A stretch of 64,000 bases of DNA from Actinernus sp. WN-2022 (Eukaryota; Cnidaria; Anthozoa; Actiniaria; Actinernidae): assembly GCA_030867875.1 (NCBI GenBank), contig JAOWCC010000553.1, positions 707,001 through 771,000 on the forward strand. Reading direction: 5' to 3'. This document shows positions 9,366 to 18,903 of the stretch, one piece after another. The position numbers and the translations under genes were made by a program. The notes under the pieces were generated by a model. It was not told the DNA's origin, did not search any database, and saw only the letters and a list, made by a program, of their open reading frames with translations. Each line of letters starts with the position of its first letter. Position 1 is the first letter of the stretch.

Positions 9366-9450
9366 AAGTTCAAGTTCAATTTATTCACACTTGTTTATAT
9401 GTTACAATTATTGGTTGAATATAACAAGCCATAAGAAAGAGAAAAATAAA
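9366..9450 (-). mobile_element. LINE-type 3' tail, antisense, in the core
   Basis: On the minus strand this segment ends AATAAATTGAACTTGAACTTG, a short hexamer tail typical of animal LINE 3' ends. The tail varies between cores as TTCAAGTTCAA (copies 1, 2, 4 and 8) or TTGAAGTTCAA (copies 3, 5, 6 and 7), useful for tracing exchange. It marks the border between core-specific sequence and the LINE-derived sub-repeats. Confidence 0.55.
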
Positions 9451-9713
9451 TAGGAGATAATAATTACAATCTTTAGATGATAGTGTGTAGTGGTCAAAGG
9501 AGCGAAAGCTTTCGAGTTAACCACTACCATGTTGAAAGTTAATGAGGGGAGGAATAAATAAACGAATAGGCTTGATTGTATCTTTACAGGGTTTTAAAAA
9601 GTATGACTGTTGGTTATAATGAGAGAAGAGGAAGAAAATAAAATAAAGGCTGCAACCCTGCTAGCAGAGGTTCTTTTCTCTTACCCTCTCTCCAGCTCCA
9701 AATTACCGAGGGA

Positions 9714-9770
9714 AAATCCTCTGGAAATAATTAGTTAGCATGGAAAATCCTCTGGAAATAATTATAATTT
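9714..9770. repeat. Duplicated GGAAAATCCTCTGGAAATAATTA motif in the sub-repeat
   Basis: Two copies of a roughly 29-bp unit follow each other within every sub-repeat (here near 9711 and 9740). The short type-C sub-repeat is deleted from immediately after the second copy. Confidence 0.8.
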
Positions 9771-10342
9771 CTGGAACCACGCAATATTATATAGTTTCAT
9801 TTAACATGTATAGTTTACAGCATTTGCATGAGTGTTGTTATCGTTCTATACAATCTCTCACCTCCGGCTCGAGCAATTTCTCACCTCGAGATCACATAGG
9901 CCGATAAAACGCTCCAATTCGTATTGTAAACACTACAGTTGTTTACCATTTACACGAAAATTTTGGACATTTCGGTTGGAATATAAATCGTAAACATTTT
10001 TTCGGTTTGTACCGTGGAAAATTTCCAAAATTAATGGAACATGTAAAAAATTAGTCCAAAATTCCCAACCGGAATTTCAAATCTGGAAATCGGATACCAT
10101 TATTTTACAATTCCCAGTCAGTCGTACCAGTTCCAGGCCTTATGCTTAGTTTTTTCATCTGATGTTCTGATAATATTCTCTCGATATACATCCACTTCAG
10201 CTTCTAAACTCCAATATTCCGGACGCACATAGCAATATTTTCCCCTTTCATGGATATTCTCGAGGCAAAACTCAGACAAAATTTCCCTTGTTCTGATTGG
10301 CTGAAAAAGTCCCGTGACGCGTGATCACCCTCCTCTGACCCT

Positions 10343-10731
10343 AACCTAACCCACACCGCGGCAAAACGTCACGCGCTTGCGTATTTGCTATTTCTTGTCC
10401 GCGCGCGGCCGCCCCCAGTTTCCCGCGAAAACAAATGAAACAACAGGCACATGCCGTGATTTTAACGTTTCTGCTTAAAAGCATTCATTTGTGAACTGTT
10501 TTGGCAAAAACTAAGAAAACTACTTAAAAGCTAAGCCTAAGACTTTAACAGGTTGAAGTTTTCTTAATTTGTAATTCATTGTGAGTTTACTAAGTTATAA
10601 AATTATTTAGTAAAAAAGTTGAAACCCTCGGTAATTTGAGAGCAGAGCCTTCGTTCTTTTGGCCAGCGGAGCATACCGTTTTGCCGCGGTGCAACCTAAC
10701 CCTAACCTAAACCCTAAACCCTAACCCTAGG
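10343..10731. repeat. Telomere-like CCCTAA block split by a DNA transposon
   Basis: The left remainder ACCCTAACCTAACC (10338-10351) and right block AACCTAACCCTAACC plus three more CCCTAA/CCCTAAA units (10693-10731) are degenerate copies of the animal telomere repeat. Between them sits the 341-bp CACCGCGG element, with the 9-bp AACCTAACC on both sides. Rejoining leaves about 45 bp of telomere-like sequence. The right block is in all 19 sub-repeats; the left half is missing from short ones. Confidence 0.8.
10352..10692 (+). mobile_element. CACCGCGG element, 341 bp, in a sub-repeat
   Basis: Ends CACCGCGGCAAAACG and its inverse CGTTTTGCCGCGGTG, with a 9-bp duplication AACCTAACC (10343-10351 and 10693-10701). 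The interior has an E2F-like TTTCCCGCGAAAA site and a Not I-like GCGGCCGC, but no transposase frame. The same element sits in opposite orientation in every core (for example 12913-13267) with a different duplication, so two insertions of the same family are present in each period. The superfamily is not certain; 9 bp is compatible with Mutator-like elements. Confidence 0.8.
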
Positions 10732-10806
10732 GTAGTCTATATCATCGTCTTTAAAAGAACGAAGTATCATAAATGAATATTCAATGACCCTGGAGTGTAT
10801 ATTTTT

Positions 10807-10876
10807 GGTGGCTCGGTGGCTCGGTGGCTCGGCAGTCGTGATTCAATGACCCTGGAGACTACCGAGCCAGTGGCTC
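10807..10876. repeat. GGTGGCTC microsatellite with hairpin partner
   Basis: Three (full type) or two (short type) GGTGGCTC units are followed by ACCGAGCC, extended to ACCGAGCCACCGAGCC in type-B, short and last sub-repeats. The two can pair. A 17-bp ATTCAATGACCCTGGAG direct repeat brackets the units. Unit number distinguishes sub-repeat types and probably arose by slippage. Confidence 0.8.
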
Positions 10877-12500
10877 TGGGGTAGACCTTGGTAAGTGGCC
10901 CTGTATTCTGTAGTTTAACCTCTGTTTCTTAACATCTCGCATCGTAGTTAATACTGTATCGTATTGGTTTGATATAAATTTTTGTGACTTGTCGATTTCA
11001 TCGACCTTGTTCAAACCAGTGATGTTCGCTTTGAGTGAATCGAGCTCGTTGCGGATTTCACGCCGGATATTTGGCAGAAATTCTTTTTTAAATAGGAGAT
11101 AATAATTACAATCTTTAGATGATAGTGTGTAGTGGTCAAAGGAGCGAAAGCTTTCGAGTTAACCACTACCATGTTGAAAGTTAATGAGGGGAGGAATAAA
11201 TAAACGAATAGGCTTGATTGTATCTTTACAGGGTTTTAAAAAGTATGACTGTTGGTTATAATGAGAGAAGAGGAAGAAAATAAAATAAAGGCTGCAACCC
11301 TGCTAGCAGAGGTTCTTTTCTCTTACCCTCTCTCCAGCTCCAAATTACCGAGGGAAAATCCTCTGGAAATAATTAGTTAGCATGGAAAATCCTCTGGAAA
11401 TAATTATAATTTCTGGAACCACGCAATATTATATAGTTTCATTTAACATGTATAGTTTACAGCATTTGCATGAGTGTTGTTATCGTTCTATACAATCTCT
11501 CACCTCCGGCTCGAGCAATTTCTCACCTCGAGATCACATAGGCCGATAAAACGCTCCAATTCGTATTGTAAACACTACAGTTGTTTACCATTTACACGAA
11601 AATTTTGGACATTTCGGTTGGAATATAAATCGTAAACATTTTTTCGGTTTGTACCGTGGAAAATTTCCAAAATTAATGGAACATGTAAAAAATTAGTCCA
11701 AAATTCCCAACCGGAATTTCAAATCTGGAAATCGGATACCATTATTTTACAATTCCCAGTCAGTCGTACCAGTTCCAGGCCTTATGCTTAGTTTTTTCAT
11801 CTGATGTTCTGATAATATTCTCTCGATATACATCCACTTCAGCTTCTAAACTCCAATATTCCGGACGCACATAGCAATATTTTCCCCTTTCATGGATATT
11901 CTCGAGGCAAAACTCAGACAAAATTTCCCTTGTTCTGATTGGCTGAAAAAGTCCCGTGACGCGTGATCACCCTCCTCTGACCCTAACCTAACCCACACCG
12001 CGGCAAAACGTCACGCGCTTGCGTATTTGCTATTTCTTGTCCGCGCGCGGCCGCCCCCAGTTTCCCGCGAAAACAAATGAAACAACAGGCACATGCCGTG
12101 ATTTTAACGTTTCTGCTTAAAAGCATTCATTTGTGAACTGTTTTGGCAAAAACTAAGAAAACTACTTAAAAGCTAAGCCTAAGACTTTAACAGGTTGAAG
12201 TTTTCTTAATTTGTAATTCATTGTGAGTTTACTAAGTTATAAAATTATTTAGTAAAAAAGTTGAAACCCTCGGTAATTTGAGAGCAGAGCCTTCGTTCTT
12301 TTGGCCAGCGGAGCATACCGTTTTGCCGCGGTGCAACCTAACCCTAACCTAAACCCTAAACCCTAACCCTAGGGTAGTCTATATCATCGTCTTTAAAAGA
12401 ACGAAGTATCATAAATGAATATTCAATGACCCTGGAGTGTATATTTTTGGTGGCTCGGTGGCTCGGTGGCTCGGCAGTCGTGATTCAATGACCCTGGAGA

Positions 12501-12767
12501 CTACCGAGCCAGTGGCTCTGGGGTAGACCTTGGTAAGTGGCCCTGTATTCTGTAGTTTAACCTCTGTTTCTTAACATCTCGCATCGTAGTTAATACTGTA
12601 TCGTATTGGTTTGATATAAATTTTTGTGACTTGTCGATTTCATCGACCTTGTTCAAACCAGTGATGTTCACTTTGAGTGAATCGAGCTCGTTGCGGATTT
12701 CACGCCGGATATTTGGCAGAAATTCTTTAGACCAGATTTCTTTTAAGCTCTCGACTGTTAAAGTCAT
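12501..12767 (-). pseudogene. LINE ORF1-like N-terminal fragment, ATG intact (block 1)
   Basis: The minus-strand frame starts at a true ATG (12767) with MTLTVESLKEIWSKEFLPNI and continues through RREIRNELDSLKVNITGLNK, then VDEIDKSQKFISNQYDTVL. Charged heptad-like spacing suggests a coiled coil over about residues 4-67, as in the leading part of ORF1 proteins of animal LINEs. After about residue 68 it runs into GGTGGCTC microsatellite sequence and stops at 88 codons, so RNA-binding parts and ORF2 are absent. Only this copy and 36410-36676 keep the start codon; in the others ATG is changed to AAG. Confidence 0.5.
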
Positions 12768-12912
12768 GTTAGGAACTAGAAAAGGTACTAGATTGTTTGG
12801 GTTTCAGCCAGGATTTCAGTAAAAATTCATAAATCCCTCAGAGCAAAGTTTAGCGTGACCGCTCAGCCTCGCTTTAAAGTCTCAATGATTATTGTCAAGG
12901 TGACTCCTAGGG

Positions 12913-13267
12913 CACACCGCGGCAAAACGGTATGCTCCGCTGGCCAAAAGAACGAAGGCTCTGCTATCAAATACAAATTACCGAGGGTTTCAACTTTTTT
13001 AGTAAATAATTTTATAACTTTAATAGTAAACTCACAGTGAATTACAAATTAAGAAAATTCCAACCTGTTAAAGTCTTAGGCTTAGCTTTTAAGTAGTTTT
13101 CTTATTTTTTGACAAAACAGTTCACAAATGGATACTTTTAAGCAGAAATTTTAAAATCACGGGTATGTGCCTGTTGTTTCATTTCAGTTTTCGCGGGAAA
13201 ATGGGGGCGGCCGCGCGCCGACAAGAAATAGCAAATACGCATGCGCGTAACGTTCTGCCGCGGTGTG
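12913..13267 (-). mobile_element. CACCGCGG element, 355 bp, in the core
   Basis: Ends CACACCGCGGCAAAACG and CGTTCTGCCGCGGTGTG, with a 9-bp duplication CTCCTAGGG at 12904-12912 and 13268-13276. It is reverse-complementary to the sub-repeat copies along its length with moderate divergence (for example an extra ATACAA run and GATACTTTTAAGCAG), so it is an older or separate family member. Equivalent copies lie at the same offset in all complete cores. In the last partial core its left end is deleted. Confidence 0.85.
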
Positions 13268-13531
13268 CTCCTAGGGTAAAGTCTTGTAGTCTGGTGACGT
13301 CATCGAGTAACGGCAAAACAAAAGAAGCTAACGAGGAATCTATTGTTTAAGGGCACCAACATGGCGGCAACCTCTTTTCGCGGGAATTTCGAATCTAAAA
13401 ATAGCTTTTTTCACACTATGTTTAGAACGAAAATAGGAAGTCAAGTCAACGCTCTCAAAAGTTTTAGCCGGCCGGCGAGACTGATTCTGTGGCCCCGCCC
13501 CTTTCACAGCTATCAAACACCTTCTATAAAA
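13188..13531 (+). promoter_or_regulatory. Promoter-like motif cluster, core copy 2
   Basis: In order: E2F-like TTTTCGCGGGAAAA (13188-13201), GC box GGGGGCGG (13203-13210), NRF1-like TACGCATGCGCGTA (13236-13249), perfect CRE TGACGTCA (13295-13302), YY1-like AACATGGCGGC (13358-13368), E2F-like TTTTCGCGGGAA (13375-13386), GC box CCCCGCCCC (13493-13501) and TATAAAA (13525-13531). The first three lie within the right end of the CACCGCGG element, so the transposon supplies part of the cluster. Same layout, from NRF1 to TATA, at 19415-19710, 25594-25889, 31773-32068, 37145-37440, 43324-43619 and 47861-48156. Motifs are seen; promoter activity is inferred. Confidence 0.45.
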
Positions 13532-13994
13532 AGCAGCCAATGATGTTCAACCAGTGACTGAGAAATGTCACATGAAAGCAACACAATCAAAGGTCTTCGC
13601 GCTCAGTAATAGGGAGCTTAAGCAGCCAGGACGACGACGGCTGTGACGACGGAACGTAGAAAAGTCTTTTCTCCCGAGATTTGATGCTTACTATTTCCTT
13701 TAGTTGCCTTCAAGTGCCTTTTGTAACCATATTTTCGAAAAATGTGATCAGGACAGTTCCGTTCAGGCCGAACGATAAACGGTGCGATTTACTTTCTTAA
13801 GTTCGCGTTCTCCTAATTGGGAGTTTTCACGTTGGTTTTTGCAGAGAACGGTCAAAATGTAGGCGACTGCGTGCATTTTCACGTGTATTTATTGTATTTC
13901 GTAATTAAGACTATTGTTTTATGCCGTCGTCCTAGGCCGCGTCGTCGTGGTTGCTTAAGGTCCCTAAGTTTCGCGTTTTCAATCACTCTTCATT

Positions 13995-14165
13995 ATGGGC
14001 AAAACCAAGAATAAACCGATCAAACGCCAAAATAAGGCAATTGCAACGGCAAAGGATAAACCAGCTAAAGACAAGAAGAAGGCAAAACAAAAGCAGACCA
14101 AACGGACGCGGAAGACGAAAGAAAAGCACGAAGACAGATACATTACCCGAATAATCAACCGGTGA
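13995..14165 (+). CDS. Hypothetical lysine-rich 56-aa protein, array copy 2
   Basis: Identical in frame and codons to copy 1, including AAACAAAAG (KQK at residues 31-33). It sits behind a complete promoter-like cluster. Low confidence as a real gene for the reasons given at 8514-8684. Confidence 0.3.
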   Translation: MGKTKNKPIKRQNKAIATAKDKPAKDKKKAKQKQTKRTRKTKEKHEDRYITRIINR

Positions 14166-14822
14166 ATATATGCTCCGGAAAATGTCAGAGATTGGGCATG
14201 TTATTGTAGAAATACTAAGAGGAACAAGCGGCCTAATGTACAACAAAATAGTTTAGCCAGTGGCAATAAGAATATATAATTTCGAACATTTCTTTGATTT
14301 TTTCCTCTTTCTTGAACTCAAAGGACCAGATACTTGTTTTGAAGAAGACATCAACGGATAATTTTAGCGAATACGCTTCGAATTTACGATGATATTTGAG
14401 AAAAGATTCGATAGAAAGCTGACAACAAGCCACAGAGCGAACTCCGAACTGAACGGTAAACAACAACTACGGTTGAATGCTCATGACGATTGATGTGGTG
14501 TATGAGCTGTCAATCAAAATATGTAACGCAATCTTCGGTAAAATGTTTCTTTTTGATATCTCTCCGTCTAGATAGAAGAAAATTCAACCATTTTTTTTTC
14601 TGTTGGATACTTAACACTCTAAACTAATTTTTGAAAAATTCTGCTCTGAAGCTATACGATAACCTTAATTTAAATCGGCCGTTGCTAGGGAAAGTTTGCA
14701 GCCTCGTAAAACACGGAAAATTAAAGAGTGGGCAATCAAGTTCAAGTTCAATTTATTCACACTTGTTTATATGTTACAATTATTGGTTGAATATAACAAG
14801 CCATAAGAAAGAGAAAAATAAA

Positions 14823-17800
14823 TAGGAGATAATAATTACAATCTTTAGATGATAGTGTGTAGTGGTCAAAGGAGCGAAAGCTTTCGAGTTAACCACTACC
14901 ATGTTGAAAGTTAATGAGGGGAGGAATAAATAAACGAATAGGCTTGATTGTATCTTTACAGGGTTTTAAAAAGTATGACTGTTGGTTATAATGAGAGAAG
15001 AGGAAGAAAATAAAATAAAGGTTGCAACCCTGCTAGCAGAGGTTCTTTTCTCTTACCCTCTCTCCAGCTCCAAATTACCGAGGGAAAATCCTCTGGAAAT
15101 AATTAGTTAGCATGGAAAATCCTCTGGAAATAATTATAATTTCTGGAACCACGCAATATTATATAGTTTCATTTAACATGTATAGTTTACAGCATTTGCA
15201 TGAGTGTTGTTATCGTTCTATACAATCTCTCACCTCCGGCTCGAGCAATTTCTCACCTCGAGATCACATAGGCCGATAAAACGCTCCAATTCGTATTGTA
15301 AACACTACAGTTGTTTACCATTTACACGAAAATTTTGGACATTTCGGTTGGAATATAAATCGTAAACATTTTTTCGGTTTGTACCGTGGAAAATTTCCAA
15401 AATTAATGGAACATGTAAAAAATTAGTCCAAAATTCCCAACCGGAATTTCAAATCTGGAAATCGGATACCATTATTTTACAATTCCCAGTCAGTCGTACC
15501 AGTTCCAGGCCTTATGCTTAGTTTTTTCATCTGATGTTCTGATAATATTCTCTCGATATACATCCACTTCAGCTTCTAAACTCCAATATTCCGGACGCAC
15601 ATAGCAATATTTTCCCCTTTCATGGATATTCTCGAGGCAAAACTCAGACAAAATTTCCCTTGTTCTGATTGGCTGAAAAAGTCCCGTGACGCGTGATCAC
15701 CCTCCTCTGACCCTAACCTAACCCACACCGCGGCAAAACGTCACGCGCTTGCGTATTTGCTATTTCTTGTCCGCGCGCGGCCGCCCCCAGTTTCCCGCGA
15801 AAACAAATGAAACAACAGGCACATGCCGTGATTTTAACGTTTCTGCTTAAAAGCATTCATTTGTGAACTGTTTTGGCAAAAACTAAGAAAACTACTTAAA
15901 AGCTAAGCCTAAGACTTTAACAGGTTGAAGTTTTCTTAATTTGTAATTCATTGTGAGTTTACTAAGTTATAAAATTATTTAGTAAAAAAGTTGAAACCCT
16001 CGGTAATTTGAGAGCAGAGCCTTCGTTCTTTTGGCCAGCGGAGCATACCGTTTTGCCGCGGTGCAACCTAACCCTAACCTAAACCCTAAACCCTAACCCT
16101 AGGGTAGTCTATATCATCGTCTTTAAAAGAACGAAGTATCATAAATGAATATTCAATGACCCTGGAGTGTATATTTTTGGTGGCTCGGTGGCTCGGTGGC
16201 TCGGCAGTCGTGATTCAATGACCCTGGAGACTACCGAGCCAGTGGCTCTGGGGTAGACCTTGGTAAGTGGCCCTGTATTCTGTAGTTTAACCTCTGTTTC
16301 TTAACATCTCGCATCGTAGTTAATACTGTATCGTATTGGTTTGATATAAATTTTTGTGACTTGTCGATTTCATCGACCTTGTTCAAACCAGTGATGTTCA
16401 CTTTGAGTGAATCGAGCTCGTTGCGGATTTCACGCCGGATATTTGGCAGAAATTCTTTTTTAAATAGGAGATAATAATTACAATCTTTAGATGATAGTGT
16501 GTAGTGGTCAAAGGAGCGAAAGCTTTCGAGTTAACCACTACCATGTTGAAAGTTAATGAGGGGAGGAATAAATAAACGAATAGGCTTGATTGTATCTTTA
16601 CAGGGTTTTAAAAAGTATGACTGTTGGTTATAATGAGAGAAGAGGAAGAAAATAAAATAAAGGCTGCAACCCTGCTAGCAGAGGTTCTTTTCTCTTACCC
16701 TCTCTCCAGCTCCAAATTACCGAGGGAAAATCCTCTGGAAATAATTAGTTAGCATGGAAAATCCTCTGGAAATAATTATAATTTCTGGAACCACGCAATA
16801 TTATATAGTTTCATTTAACATGTATAGTTTACAGCATTTGCATGAGTGTTGTTATCGTTCTATACAATCTCTCACCTCCGGCTCGAGCAATTTCTCACCT
16901 CGAGATCACATAGGCCGATAAAACGCTCCAATTCGTATTGTAAACACTACAGTTGTTTACCATTTACACGAAAATTTTGGACATTTCGGTTGGAATATAA
17001 ATCGTAAACATTTTTTCGGTTTGTACCGTGGAAAATTTCCAAAATTAATGGAACATGTAAAAAATTAGTCCAAAATTCCCAACCGGAATTTCAAATCTGG
17101 AAATCGGATACCATTATTTTACAATTCCCAGTCAGTCGTACCAGTTCCAGGCCTTATGCTTAGTTTTTTCATCTGATGTTCTGATAATATTCTCTCGATA
17201 TACATCCACTTCAGCTTCTAAACTCCAATATTCCGGACGCACATAGCAATATTTTCCCCTTTCATGGATATTCTCGAGGCAAAACTCAGACAAAATTTCC
17301 CTTGTTCTGATTGGCTGAAAAAGTCCCGTGACGCGTGATCACCCTCCTCTGACCCTAACCTAACCCACACCGCGGCAAAACGTCACGCGCTTGCGTATTT
17401 GCTATTTCTTGTCCGCGCGCGGCCGCCCCCAGTTTCCCGCGAAAACAAATGAAACAACAGGCACATGCCGTGATTTTAACGTTTCTGCTTAAAAGCATTC
17501 ATTTGTGAACTGTTTTGGCAAAAACTAAGAAAACTACTTAAAAGCTAAGCCTAAGACTTTAACAGGTTGAAGTTTTCTTAATTTGTAATTCATTGTGAGT
17601 TTACTAAGTTATAAAATTATTTAGTAAAAAAGTTGAAACCCTCGGTAATTTGAGAGCAGAGCCTTCGTTCTTTTGGCCAGCGGAGCATACCGTTTTGCCG
17701 CGGTGCAACCTAACCCTAACCTAAACCCTAAACCCTAACCCTAGGGTAGTCTATATCATCGTCTTTAAAAGAACGAAGTATCATAAATGAATATTCAATG

Positions 17801-18903
17801 ACCCTGGAGTGTATATTTTTGGTGGCTCGGTGGCTCGGTGGCTCGGCAGTCGTGATTCAATGACCCTGGAGACTACCGAGCCACCGAGCCAGTGGCTCTG
17901 GGGTAGACCTTGGTAAGTGGCCCTGTATTCTGTAGTTTAACCTCTGTTTCTTAACATCTCGCATCGTAGTTAATACTGTATCGTATTGGTTTGATATAAA
18001 TTTTTGTGACTTGTCGATTTCATCGACCTTGTTCAAACCAGTGATGTTCACTTTGAGTGAATCGAGCTCGTTGCGGATTTCACGCCGGATATTTGGCAGA
18101 AATTCTTTTTTAAATAGGAGATAATAATTACAATCTTTAGATGATAGTGTGTAGTGGTCAAAGGAGCGAAAGCTTTCGAGTTAACCACTACCATGTTGAA
18201 AGTTAATGAGGGGAGGAATAAATAAACGAATAGGCTTGATTGTATCTTTACAGGGTTTTAAAAAGTATGACTGTTGGTTATAATGAGAGAAGAGGAAGAA
18301 AATAAAATAAAGGCTGCAACCCTGCTAGCAGAGGTTCTTTTCTCTTACCCTCTCTCCAGCTCCAAATTACCGAGGGAAAATCCTCTGGAAATAATTAGTT
18401 AGCATGGAAAATCCTCTGGAAATAATTAAGTTGAAGTTGAAACCCTCGGTAATTTGAGAGCAGAGCCTTCGTTCTTTTGGCCAGCGGAGCATACCGTTTT
18501 GCCGCGGTGCAACCTAACCCTAACCTAAACCCTAAACCCTAACCCTAGGGTAGTCTATATCATCGTCTTTAAAAGAACGAAGTATCATAAATGAATATTC
18601 AATGACCCTGGAGTGTATATTTTTGGTGGCTCGGTGGCTCGGCAGTCGTGATTCAATGACCCTGGAGACTACCGAGCCACCGAGCCAGTGGCTCTGGGGT
18701 AGACCTTGGTAAGTGGCCCTGTATTCTGTAGTTTAACCTCTGTTTCTTAACATCTCGCATCGTAGTTAATACTGTATCGTATTGGTTTGATATAAATTTT
18801 TGTGACTTGTCGATTTCATCGACCTTCTTGTTCAAACCAGTGATGTTCACTTTGAGTGAATCGAGCTCGTTGCGGATTTCACGCCGGATATTTGGCAGAA
18901 ATT
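14823..18903. repeat. Sub-repeat block 2: three sub-repeats (1642 + 1650 + 789 bp)
   Basis: Sub-repeats start at 14823 (full), 16465 (full with the extra CCACCGAG near 17880) and 18115 (short). The short one lacks about 846 bp between the duplicated CTCTGGAAATAATT motif and AAGTTGAAACCCTCGG, with a repeated AAGTTG at the join, and has an added CTT (Lys codon on the minus strand) near 18828. Confidence 0.9.

Larger units (their letters stand above)
7931..9450. repeat. Array core, copy 1 (5'-truncated, carries the palindrome insertion)
   Basis: The first 680 bp or so of the core (ORF1 start, first transposon, upstream promoter motifs) are missing. It keeps the GC box, TATA box, 355-bp MITE, lysine-rich ORF and LINE 3' tail. 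It alone contains the 98-bp palindrome at 9087-9184. Confidence 0.9.
9451..12724. repeat. Sub-repeat block 1: two sub-repeats (1642 + 1632 bp)
   Basis: Sub-repeats start at 9451 and 11093 (TAGGAGATAATAATTAC). The first ends in the recombinant junction AATTCTTTTTTAAATAGG; the last runs into the core at CTTTAGACC. Both carry three GGTGGCTC units and the GAGCCAGTGG form without the extra 8 bp, and neither is the short type. The block is of the 2-sub-repeat class, like 33360-36633. Confidence 0.9.
12725..14822. repeat. Array core, copy 2 (complete, 2098 bp)
   Basis: In order: ORF1-like start and presumed LINE 5' region on the minus strand (12725-12900), CACCGCGG element (12913-13267), promoter-like cluster (to 13531), 355-bp MITE (13611-13965), lysine-rich ORF (13995-14165), a region of unassigned sequence, then the LINE 3' tail. 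It shares the AAACAAAAG form of the ORF with copy 1, unlike all later copies. Confidence 0.95.

Noticed and set aside
10693..10731. A true chromosome end
   Set aside because: The CCCTAA units are degenerate, about 40 bp long, present 19 times and followed by ordinary sequence, so they are interstitial.
13340..13543. Overlapping 66-codon frames on both strands of the promoter-like region
   Set aside because: Mirror frames over the same CpG-rich DNA; neither has a recognisable domain, and the plus one starts at TTG.
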